A stretch of DNA of 31,074 nt. Source: Podochytrium sp. JEL0797 (lineage: Eukaryota > Chytridiomycota > Chytridiomycetes > Chytridiales > Chytriomycetaceae). The DNA lies in the NCBI GenBank assembly GCA_027596195.1, contig JADGJG010000211.1, positions 1 to 31,074 of the forward strand, written 5' to 3'. A program made the position numbers and the translations under genes. This document shows positions 11,318 to 19,662 of the stretch, one piece after another. Under the pieces are notes generated by a model. That model made no database searches. It worked only from the letters and a program-made list of their open reading frames with translations, and was not told the origin of the DNA. Position 1 is the first letter of the stretch. Each line of letters begins with the position of its first letter.

Positions 11318-11441
11318 TCGTTTAAATTATGTAACCTTTTAATTTGAATTTTAATATATTTGTGTGAGAGAGAAAAATAACAAAAGAGAATTAAAATAGC
11401 AACACAGATTGGAGATTTGGGTGGGGCGTGTACTTGTCAAT

Positions 11442-11973
11442 TTAGTAGTTGAAGTACTCCAACTCCTCGTGCGCAGCCCAAATGTAATCGGCCACGTTGC
11501 CCTTGATCGTTTCGTGCATGGAGTAGAAGTCCCACACCTTTGGATGCGTGCCAACGCTCTCGTGAATTCTGACATGGATGTGCTTGTCTCCGCCGATGCA
11601 GACCTTCGCAAAGTAGTTTGTTCCATAAGCAACGGACTCCTCCGCAACCTTGACAACCTTCCACTGTTCGACGTGATCGTCTAAAAACGAAAGCGATAAG
11701 CGAATGGACCAACCACATCGCGGCAAAGAGCGCAACTCACTCAGGTTCTCGTCGGTAAAGTGGTGGATCTTGGATTCACGTTGCTTCTTGTGTAGGGTTT
11801 GGATCGCTGCGTGTTTAACCTCGCGAGTGGAAAGAACGGCGATTTCGCGGGCTGTTGGCGCCGAGATCGGCATGTATCGAGATCAGTACGTATGTTGGCA
11901 GGGAGCTCCAGGCCGTATAGTTACCGTTTGGGCTGTGGACGGGACCCATTGCATTGATCGCAGTGCTCGACAT
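11442..11973 (-). CDS. Stefin-like (type 1) cystatin, cysteine protease inhibitor
   Basis: A small cytosolic inhibitor related to stefins, which block papain-like proteases. The preferred model has minus-strand exons 11973-11925, 11851-11741 and 11680-11442 (132 residues; introns 73 and 60 bp). This restores an N-terminal Gly (Gly10 in AMGPVH), as expected for the inhibitory trunk. A simpler model starts at 11873 with MPISAPTARE (123 residues) and lacks that Gly. The centre, ESVAYGTNYFAKV, clearly corresponds to the QVVAGTNYF hairpin of stefins, but with one extra residue and without the Gln. The third element is around HPKVWDFYS. The C-terminal extension to ELEYFNY is longer than usual. There is no signal peptide. 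Inhibitory strength may be reduced by the altered hairpin. Confidence 0.75.
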
Positions 11974-12139
11974 TGGAATTGATTTTTTGATTAAAAGAGA
12001 CACGCCGCGGAATCGTTCTCTTTTCAGAGCATTCATGAGTCACTCATGAGGAGGGTCATAATGTTCCGTTAAACGTCACCCTCAAATAATCGGCGCACGT
12101 GCTTCGAGGCGATTACAAATCAATTATTTTCTTTATTAT

Positions 12140-13314
12140 TTATTCCTTGATTTTTAACGTCCCAATAAACCAATCCACCGCAATCCCTTTCCCAAACACG
12201 TACCCGATTTTCTCAAACATGGGCACACTCGCGACATTTTCCAACTGCGTGTAGCAATGCGGCACGACCGTTTTGAAGCAATGTGGATCCTGCGTTTCCA
12301 CCGTCGGAAGACCCACCGACTCCAGCAGACCCACCACATGCGGTGTCATCATAAAGTCGCGGTACGATTTCGTCACAGCGGCGGTGCAGAGAACCGCGAG
12401 GCCTTTGCGGCGAAAGTTGGGCATTGTCCAATTGATTCCAATGGAAAATCCGTAATGCACAAAGCACCACGACACCGCGCTGGATAGAGAGATCATATTT
12501 GAGACAGTTAAAAAGAATAAAGTGCATAAGCAAAATAGACATACGTCAGCGTCGACAAATCCTCTGGAATCTCTGTCCCGCGCGGAACGACTCTCACAAC
12601 GCGCGCCAACCCTCCCAACACCTTATCCATCAGCAGCCGCTCGATATATGGCGCGTAATATGGGTACTTGTTATTATTGACAACGATATCCAAATCGCCC
12701 AAGCGCGCGTGGTCCATGACAAAGGTTTCGTCTTGGACCTGGAAGGAAGCACCCACGGGGAGACTGATGGTGTTCAAGTTGTCGATTGCAGCTGAGTCCT
12801 GCATGCGTGTTGAACCGTGGCCTGCACTGTGGTCAGCGGTGGAAGCCGTGAAAACGAGCGCGGCATGTGGGTGACATTCAAACGTCAAATCACACAACTC
12901 TTTCACGAGAGGAATGTATTCTGCCTCAATGAACCCGAAAAAGAATTGCTTCGTGTTTGGAGAATGCGGATCTGCCACGGTTTCAGCGAATCGGCACAAT
13001 TTCTCGACGCACGCGCGCATGAAGCTCGCGTCGACGTTGAGCGTGTCGAACCAGAACATGACGGAAGTTTGCTGGCGCTCCTTGGAGTCAACGAATCCGA
13101 ATCCTTTGGGTGGAGAATTAAGATCCGTAAAGACAACGAGGTGGCGGCTGTCGGAATCGGGCGGGTTGCTTTCGTTGCGCATTCGGTGGAACAGCAAGTG
13201 GCCAACAAAGGAGAGCCCAAATGGAGTGCGGGAGGACGCCACAATGGTTTTGAGCGCGTGTTCGAGGTTCGCGTTGGACGCAGGGAGGCGTGTGATGGAG
13301 GTTTGGCTTGCCAT
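12140..13314 (-). CDS. GNAT-family acyltransferase (glycine N-acyltransferase-like)
   Basis: A 369-residue protein with minus-strand exons 13314-12545 and 12479-12140 and one 65-bp intron. The C-terminal half holds the acyl-CoA binding core: TAVSWCFVHYGFSIGINWT, then MPNFRRKGLAVLCTAAV. The RRKGLA turn matches the pyrophosphate-binding loop of GNAT proteins. The layout, a divergent N-terminal GNAT-like half followed by a canonical one, recalls GLYAT-like and FR47-like acyltransferases. Substrate is unknown. Two upstream in-frame ATGs (13428 and 13419) would add up to 38 basic residues ending in RFRIHFFFGKFRA. I use the downstream ATG because the extension overlaps the promoter shared with the divergent MAPEG gene, but a targeting leader is possible. 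Confidence 0.72.
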
Positions 13315-13526
13315 GGCGCGAAATTTTCCGAAAAAGAAATGGATTCGAAATCTTCTCCGTTCATTCCGGATTGATCCGGGCAATTTCGGGAGTTTGTCAG
13401 CACATTTCAACGCGTCCATTGGTCTCATGAATACATCCTCCCTGTGGCCTAATTCTCAAAAATTTGGGAAAGGTTTGAAGTGAACGATTTTCGATTTCAA
13501 ATCACATTTGAAATTTTAACAAAATA
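13315..13526. promoter_or_regulatory. Short divergent promoter between acyltransferase and MAPEG genes
   Basis: Only 212 bp separate the two divergent start codons, so the genes probably share control sequences. No TATA box is obvious. An A/T-rich segment lies at 13489-13526, next to the MAPEG start. Confidence 0.4.
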
Positions 13527-14051
13527 ATGGGCATACTCCTTCCCGGTCTTGGACTGTGGTGCTTCCCATTCGCCGGGTGAGAATGTGCTTCTCGCGAAAC
13601 TCAATCTGATCATGAAGTCAATTCAAGATTGACCTTCGCGGCGCAAATTCCAATCATTCGCTGCCGCCGCAAGAACCGAATCTCGATCGGAGACGGCACC
13701 GCGCAACTCGCAGCCATGATCGCTGCCGACAAGCCAGCCGCCGAAACAGCCAAGTTCAAGGAGGCCGTGAAGCAGCTCGGGTTCCACATCCGCGCGCACG
13801 CCAACCTGATGGAAAACTTGCCGCTCAACCTGCTCGTGATTGGCGTTGCGGAGTTGAATGGAGTCGACGCGAGATTGATTCATGGGCTGTTGGCGGCGCT
13901 GTTTGTGGGACGCGCCTTGCATTGGAGAGCCATGTCGGATGGACCAAAGACGGGCGGCGCTGCGTCTGGCAGAGCATTTGGAGTGATCACGACGAATTTT
14001 GTGAATGTTGTTGCGTCTGTTGCTTCGATTTGGATGATTCTTCGTGCGTGA
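13527..14051 (+). CDS. MAPEG-family membrane protein (glutathione/eicosanoid type)
   Basis: A 157-residue integral membrane protein. Exons are 13527-13576 and 13628-14051, with a 51-bp intron that joins FAG to LTFAAQ. MAPEG features are CRRKNRISIGDG after TM1 and HIRAHANLMENLPLNLLVIG, with the conserved RAHAN and the following Glu, at the start of TM2. Further segments (LIHGLLAALFVGRALHW and VNVVASVASIWMIL) give four helices in total. MAPEG enzymes use glutathione to conjugate or reduce lipophilic substrates. This one resembles the bacterial/fungal YecN-like branch more than mammalian MGST, so its substrate cannot be named. The first ATG was chosen because it supplies TM1. Confidence 0.85.
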
Positions 14052-14341
14052 CAACTGCAACTGTGAATCTTGATTGAGAAGAAAGTTGTTGACCTTCACC
14101 TCTTTTCGCTCGAAAGAAAGTAACCTCGCGTTTTTCCGTTGTTGGTGGAATCCCTGGTGGGTCACCATTTTTCCAGGTGTACTTTCTGACGGCGATTCAT
14201 CGTTTGATTTTGCCAAGGGTATATCGCTTAATCGAGAAAATGAAAAAAGAGGTAATGTGGTATGAGATCTTTCTGTTATTCTATCATCGACTATGAGGTT
14301 TTTTCGATTGGTTGGCACTTGGCGCGTCGCGGAAACGACTC

Positions 14342-14651
14342 TCAGTTCCCAATGGGAGGGAAAAAGAAGGGCATTGATTGATCCAACATTTCCGCATCAA
14401 TCGCTTCAATTTTCACCAGGGTCCTCTTCAACTGGTATTGCAGATCATACATGGAAATGTCCTCGAAGGAGCGAGATTCGGCGAGCGTGAATGGGCGCGG
14501 TCGTGGATTGACGGGCTGGCGGCTGGCCCAAGCGAGGCTGGGCACAGTGACGAGAGCTGAATCGGCGGATCAGTTAGCGGTGGGTACATGAGGAGGAACG
14601 GATCTTACTAATGGCAGCGGTGGCGGCTGCGAAACGGTGGAGGAAGGGCAT
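14342..14651 (-). CDS. Unrecognised 85-residue protein, possible mitochondrial membrane protein
   Basis: Minus-strand exons 14651-14609 and 14556-14342 join across a 52-bp intron with good GTAAG and TTCAG signals. The N terminus (MPFLHRFAAATAAITLVTV) is hydrophobic with a single Arg and could be a targeting peptide or one membrane helix. Residues 40-70 (RSFEDISMYDLQYQLKRTL, then VKIEAIDAEML) form a likely amphipathic helix, and the end is Phe/Pro-rich (MPFFFPPIGN). I do not recognise the family. Support comes from clean splicing and preserved frame only. It sits next to the mitochondrial IF1-like cluster, divergently from it. Confidence 0.55.
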
Positions 14652-14953
14652 GATCTGTGATGAAGTTCGCAAATTGGTAGGCACGTGTGGCTTGTTCTTT
14701 TTTTCCGATTTCGTATGTGCGGGTCATCGCCGCGTATTGCCCAGGGACTCTCTTTCAGAAGAATTCGCATAATAATTCGCAGCACGTACGGTTTAAAAAT
14801 GAGATGAGATTTATCAACAAACAATCAAAACAGTGACACACAAATTATCATTTTCTCTTTTGTGTTTCGGCACCGACGTGTCGACAATTCGCAAGTACAA
14901 AAGGGACACATCCACGGCACAGAAGCCTCAACCATCATCCCCACTGAAAAAAG
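14652..14953. other. Divergent spacer before the IF1-like cluster
   Basis: This 302-bp gap contains the upstream regions of the 85-residue protein and the first IF1-like gene. It holds the 17-nt element described separately and an AAAAGGG sequence about 50 nt before the IF1-like start. Nothing else is evident. Confidence 0.35.
14834..14850 (+). promoter_or_regulatory. Conserved 17-nt promoter element, copy 1
   Basis: TGACACACAAATTATCA lies 120 nt upstream of the first IF1-like start codon. The same element with two A-to-G changes lies 126 nt upstream of the second. Both begin TGAC and end TCA. It could be a transcription-factor site or residual similarity from the gene duplication. Confidence 0.45.
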
Positions 14954-15304
14954 ATGCTCGCCACAATCTCGACTCGAACCCTCGCCACCGCTCCCCAAAT
15001 GCTTGCCCTCGTGACACGTTCTCTCTGTATCGCACCACAAGTGGCAGCACGCATCGCGACTCGATCTTATTCTTCCGCGTCTGCAACACGCACCGTTCCA
15101 CCGCGGACGGCCACATATTCAACTTTCTCGACAATCCGGTACGAGCACGACCTGTTCATTGACAAACTCCGCAGTGATTACCACTCCAAGATTGTGGAGC
15201 TTGCGGCTGCGCGTGGGGCACTCGAGGCTTCAGTTGAGCATATTGCGAACAGGGAAGCGACGGCGGAAGCGTCTGCGGCTCGTCGCGAGATTCTTTTGAG
15301 ATGA
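14954..15304 (+). CDS. IF1-like small mitochondrial protein, paralog A (no inhibitory motif)
   Basis: A single-exon 116-residue protein. The N-terminal half looks like a mitochondrial presequence and consists of two similar units, TRTLATAPQMLALVTRS and TRSLCIAPQVAARIATRS. The C-terminal half (YEHDLFIDKLRSDY, then VELAAARGALEASVEHI) is predicted helix. It matches the helix after the first IF1 motif of the tandem-IF1 gene at 16681-17344, sharing AAARGALEA. The inhibitory motif (F-x10-Y with K, A and E between) is absent, so F1-ATPase inhibition is not expected. Paralog B at 15807 is its closest relative. Relationship to IF1 is inferred through the third member. Confidence 0.72.
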   Translation: MLATISTRTLATAPQMLALVTRSLCIAPQVAARIATRSYSSASATRTVPPRTATYSTFSTIRYEHDLFIDKLRSDYHSKIVELAAARGALEASVEHIANREATAEASAARREILLR

Positions 15305-15806
15305 TTAAATCAAATACATAAACGTGGATCTTATATTTCTTTCTTATTTTTTTTACCCCTTTCCTGTCTTTTCCAAAAAAAATTTCTCATTTTCTTGAAA
15401 TCGTCCTTCATGGAAAGGGGAGAACCCCAGGAGAACCCCGTCGAATAAATTCGCGACTCGTTTTGCGAAAAGAACCCGATGTTGACATGTGTTAAATTGA
15501 ATGATAACGTGAGATCTCATACCAGCCGACAGATTCACATTGGTTGTCGCGAAACCGAGCTCCAATCATGGCTCAGGCATCGTCGCATTAAATAGGGGTG
15601 TTTACCGGATATCCACTTTCTCCTTTATGCCAAGAAATAAAGCTGATCGCCTATCATTTGTAATACGCGACCGACAAACATGACGCACAAATTGTCAGTT
15701 GCCCTTGTTTACCACGAACGTGGGCCACAAAAACTCGCATAAAAGGGCAACGCCGCTGCCCACACACAAGTCAAACCCCCAAACAACAAAACACCACAAC
15801 ACGCAA
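15305..15806. other. Spacer between IF1-like paralogs A and B
   Basis: About 500 bp with no supported gene. It should hold the 3' UTR of paralog A and the promoter of paralog B. The latter includes the second 17-nt element and ATAAAAGG at 15739-15746, about 60 nt before the ATG, which could serve as a TATA box. Confidence 0.35.
15681..15697 (+). promoter_or_regulatory. Conserved 17-nt promoter element, copy 2
   Basis: TGACGCACAAATTGTCA differs from the copy at 14834 at two positions. It sits 126 nt before the start of paralog B, almost the same distance as copy 1 from paralog A. The surrounding bases are not similar. Confidence 0.45.
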
Positions 15807-16154
15807 ATGCTCGCCGGAATCTCGACACAAACACTCACTGCCGCCCCCCAAGTGGCCGCCCTCATCACCCGCACCTTCTCCGTTGCCCCGCAAACACTCG
15901 CTCGCCTGTCTCGCACTTACAGCACGGGACCAGCCCAGCAACAACCGCGCTTGACGGCAACGTATTCCACCTTCACGAGATTCGAGTGCGACAACATTCA
16001 CAAGGAATTCATTGACGAGTTGCGTTCGAATTACCACACCAAGATTGTCGAGCATGCGGCCGCGCGTGGGGCACTTGAGGCGGCGATTGAGCATATTGTG
16101 GGCAGAGAGGCCACGGCGGAAGCGGCTGCGGCTCGTCGCGCCTCGCTCTTGTGA
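15807..16154 (+). CDS. IF1-like small mitochondrial protein, paralog B (no inhibitory motif)
   Basis: A single-exon 115-residue paralog of the gene at 14954. The presequence again has two units, TQTLTAAPQVAALITRT and TRTFSVAPQTLARLSRT, followed by a Gln/Pro-rich spacer. The mature part (KEFIDELRSNYHTKIVEH, then AAARGALEAAIEHIVGREA) keeps the helix shared with the tandem-IF1 protein and ends in an Ala/Arg-rich tail. The IF1 inhibitory motif is missing. AATAAA at 16254 fits a polyadenylation signal. Likely a mitochondrial matrix protein of unknown role. The ATG was chosen because it lines up with paralog A. Confidence 0.72.
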   Translation: MLAGISTQTLTAAPQVAALITRTFSVAPQTLARLSRTYSTGPAQQQPRLTATYSTFTRFECDNIHKEFIDELRSNYHTKIVEHAAARGALEAAIEHIVGREATAEAAAARRASLL

Positions 16155-16680
16155 TGAACTTTTTTCAAACGGTCCATATACGGATCAGGCCCTTTTTTCT
16201 TTTCTCTCCTTTCAGCATTGTGATTTATTGGCTCTGTTTTGGGGTTGGTGCGCAATAAATGTCTATAAAAAATACTTATTCCTGAGCACGAATTGATGAC
16301 GAATTGGAGAGGTGCGGGGGAGATATGGAGTGCCTATTCGTTTTTTCAATGGGCGATTCTGGGAACACATGGTAGCGAACTTGAGAATGCTGTCACTTGG
16401 AAGGAAAAAATTGAATCGCGTCGTCGCGACATGGCCAACGCGATGGACGCTTGAAATATGATCCAATAGATAAATAGTGCGCTCGAAAATCAATGCTGTG
16501 AAGAGGGTCAGAAGCAGTCAAACGCGTTTCTTTTCAGTTATTCGGCAAGAGCGAGTCGCGACGCGTCTAACCGATTAATAGTGGTAAACATATTCCTTCC
16601 CTTTTCTGAGTAGTCGCGTGTTCGCAGCGGTTCTGAAACTTGATGCCGGATCGCCGAACCCGAAACACAAAAACGCAAAA
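16155..16680. other. Spacer between paralog B and the tandem-IF1 gene
   Basis: About 525 bp with no supported gene on either strand. Apart from the likely poly(A) signal of paralog B near 16254, I see no distinctive motif. The 17-nt element found before paralogs A and B is not present here. Confidence 0.35.
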
Positions 16681-17344
16681 ATGTTGTCCCGCCTTGCGAA
16701 CCGCTCTCTCACCCAGTCTCTCACCCGCACCACCCCTGGTGCCGCCATGTTGTCCACCGCCGGAACGGGCTTCAAGGACAAGGAATCCGCTCACGAGAAC
16801 CAATACGTACACGACCACGACCTCGAGGTGCGAGTTGCAGTGTCTATTTCATGGCGATTGTATTTCTAACATGCCCCCCTGCCTCTGCTCACGCACACAC
16901 TCTCTATTTTCTCAATGAACTCATTCCCTCCGAATTACCTTATCACCCGGCTGTTCCGCATTCGAAAAGTTGATCAAAAAACTCAAGGTGGAAGTGATGA
17001 AAAAAGAAGTCGAGGCTGCCGCTGCGAGGGGCGCCCTCGAGGCCGCCATGGATGCTGCTGAGAAGATTGTGAACCCCATCGATGCCATCGGTACTTTGGG
17101 GGGTGCGCGCACGGGGCAGACCGCTTTCGGCAAAAAGAAGGATGTGAGTGCATCCGCGGTCCCGTGGGCGTTTTCTGTGGATCCACTTGTTGATCGATAT
17201 TTCCCTTCAAACAGGCCGCTGAGGAGATGTACTTCCGCGAGTTGGTGAGTTGTTGACGCGTGTGGGAATATTTTCTCCTTGTCTTGCTGACGTGTTGTTT
17301 TATATATCTAGGACAAGGAGAAGCTCAAGAAGCAGCAGCAGTAA
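16681..17344 (+). CDS. Tandem IF1: mitochondrial F1-ATPase inhibitor with two inhibitory segments
   Basis: A 127-residue protein with exons 16681-16827, 16970-17143, 17215-17244 and 17312-17344 (introns 142, 71 and 67 bp, all phase 0). After a presequence (MLSRLANRSLTQSLTRT) come two IF1-type segments. Segment 1 is FKDKESAHENQYVHDHDLEL (residues 31-50), followed by IKKLK. Segment 2 is FGKKKDAAEEMYFRELDKEK (residues 102-121), followed by LKK. Both keep Phe, Lys, Ala, Glu and Tyr at the same spacing (Phe to Tyr 11 residues), as in bovine and yeast IF1. They are joined by a helix (EVEAAAARGALEAAMDAAEK) and a Gly-rich linker. IF1 blocks ATP hydrolysis by F1 when the membrane potential falls. Two segments could engage two F1 units or replace antiparallel dimerisation; that is inference. 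Confidence 0.82.
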
Positions 17345-17841
17345 ACGTCTCTATTGTGCATTTGATATGTTCTTTGAGAGTTATTTTGTGAAATGTTTGA
17401 AAATCTTTTTTCACGCGAATATTCTTCTTTGAGTTGCCTGCCAGTGACACGAACGCTTTTGCAAATGAACTCTGCCAGCGCCCATCAATGATGTGGTCGA
17501 CAGAGACTTGATGTTCATGATGCGCTCGAGAACGTGATTCGCGCTCTCAAAATTTCGCGCTATCAAAAGTGCATGGAATGAGGAAAGGAGTGGAGGGAGA
17601 CGCCCGATTCCCGAAATGAGAAGCAGCCGCGTCGAAAACCTGATGGACAATATCTTCGAAGACGATTCGGAATATTTCAAAAAGGGGATCCGAATAAGTC
17701 GGAAACGATGGACCCGACTCTCGAGCCCATTCAGACGCGTTTGACGAATCTCAAGAATTCGCTCGTGTTAGCGAGAAACGAAGGGAAGAAGGATGCCGAA
17801 TTCGTCAAACGCTCTTTTGATTTTTTTTTGATTTCTCGTAA
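17345..17841. other. Spacer before TRM11 with ambiguous coding-like frames
   Basis: About 500 bp. Two overlapping plus-strand frames look partly coding: one with SRVENLMDNIFEDDSEYFKK (about 17608-17750) and one from an ATG at 17708 with EPIQTRLTNLKNSLVLARNE. They overlap too closely to be exons of one gene, and I see no splice signals that join them. I treat the stretch as the TRM11 promoter, with a possible undetected small gene. Confidence 0.3.
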
Positions 17842-19623
17842 ATGCCCAAATTCGTGCTCTACTTTGCGCAGATCCACCTCAACTTCAGGCTTGCTGGTAA
17901 CGCTGTCCTATAGCCAACATGAATGCTAAATATTCGATTGATCCAGAGCTGCGGGCCCTGGCCATCCTCGAAAATGTCGAAATCGAATTCGAGCCAACCG
18001 AACTCCTCGAAGAGGTTTGAGCTTCTTTCGATACAACTCGCTTCCTATTCCGAATCCATGTTAATCGCATGTTCCTGTGTGTTTGAATGCATTGCCAGTC
18101 CCCCTTCCTTGTGGTTTCCTTGAAATCCGCTGAAGACGCCAAAAAGCTGCTCACTCGATCCATCCTCATCAAGGAAGTAATTGAGCTCTGGGCAGAAGGA
18201 GAAACGATGGATGAGTTGATTGAGCAAGTCAAGCAGATTCCGCTCGAAAAGGTGCGTTGCGTTCTCTTCCTCTCTCACCCGTGCCTGAGACCTTGAACCG
18301 ATTCACAGCACACTCCATACCTCACGAGTTCTTTTAAATTCAACGTGGTTGTATTCGGAAACACGTTCTCGAAGCCCGAGCAAGTTGCGACCATCGAACG
18401 CTTCGCATTCCTTCCCTATGAAGGAGATATCGACCTGAAGAAGCCAGACAACGTGTTCCAAGTGTATTTGGATTACTACGATTTTCCAACACGCGGACTC
18501 CCCATTCCTGAAAAGCCTTTGCGATGCTTCTGGGGGCCGTTTGTGTCGGAAGGAGACCGAAGTGGATTGATTCAGAGGTATGATTTGAAGAAGCGTGGGT
18601 ATTTGGGGACCACGAGTATGGATGCTGAGTTGTCTTTGATCATGTCGAATGTTGCTTTGGTGGGTGTTTTATATCTCTTCGTCGTTTTGCTTCCAGCTCT
18701 TTTTTTGAGACGTGTTTTTCGCTGAACAGGCCAAGGCGGGATCGTTTGTGTTGGATCCATTCGTTGGAACGGGGAGCTTCTTGCTGACGAGCTCGCATTT
18801 CGGCGCATTCACCCTTGGCTCCGACATCGACGGCCGCCAAATTCGCGGGAAGGGTGAGCCCAAGTATTCCCCCCTTGAAGCCCTTCTCTTACTCACAAAA
18901 AACCACCCTCCCCCCACCAGGAAACAACAAAAATATCGCCTCGAACGCAAAACAATACGACCTTTCGAACCGCATTTTGGGCCAAGTCGTTTGCGATATC
19001 GCTCACCACCCGTGGCGCGAGGTGGAGTTCTGGGACGCCATCGTGACGGACCCTCCTTATGGCGTTCGCGCGGGTGCCAAGAAGATTGCCATCAACTCAA
19101 AAACGCCGCCCAAAACGAGCATCACGAACCCGTTGAGTGGCTCTTTTTTTTGGTTGGGAATCCTAGCTGACTCCTCCCCTTTTCACTCAGAGACGGCACA
19201 TACAAGCTCCCCCAAACCGTCCCCTACGAACTCGAAGACGTCATGTCCGATTTGATCAGTTTTGCCGCCAAGCATTTGACTCCCCGCGGTCGCCTCGTGT
19301 ACTGGCTCCCCACCGTCACCGAGACATACAGCCCCAAAGACGTTCCTCGACACAAGCGGCTGCGGCTGGTGGACAATTGCGAGCAAAATTTCGGCAAGTG
19401 GGCGCGGCGGTTGATTATCATGGAGAAGCTTGGGGCCGAGGAACCGGATTTGGATATTGAGGCGTTGTTGTTTGATATCGAAAAGGGATTGGAGGCGGCT
19501 AATTTGGAGGAATCGGATCTGAAGGTGGCGGAAGACGGGACTGTGACTCCAATCGATAGTCCGGCGCACTCTACGTTCACAAAGAAGTATTTCGAAAAGG
19601 GGGATGCGAAAAAGTACCAATAA
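17842..19623 (+). CDS. TRM11: tRNA (guanine10-N2)-methyltransferase catalytic subunit
   Basis: A 465-residue enzyme that makes m2G10 in tRNAs using S-adenosylmethionine, normally with the Trm112 partner. Exons are 17842-17896, 17947-18014, 18099-18251, 18309-18659, 18730-18853, 18921-19136 and 19193-19623, with introns of 50-84 bp. The N-terminal THUMP-like part begins MPKFVLYFAQIHLNFRLAEL and continues with SPFLVVSLKSAEDAKKLLTR. The Rossmann domain has the SAM motif LDPFVGTGSFLLTSSHFGA (from Asp218) and the catalytic TDPPYGVR (Asp294). RGRLVYWLP and CEQNFGKWARRLIIMEK match the family C terminus. The last acceptor must be the second AG (19191-19192); using the CAG two bases earlier breaks frame. 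Length matches human TRMT11. Confidence 0.95.
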
Positions 19624-19662
19624 ACAAACAATAAAATCGATTTTACTTTCAAGCCAAAATAC

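Noticed and set aside
13623..14318. Minus-strand frame of 231 codons over the MAPEG gene
   Set aside because: The MAPEG product on the plus strand has recognisable family motifs, while the antisense peptide has none.
16263..16493. Small minus-strand frame between IF1-like genes
   Set aside because: It begins at TTG rather than ATG, has no recognisable content, and no splice partner is evident.
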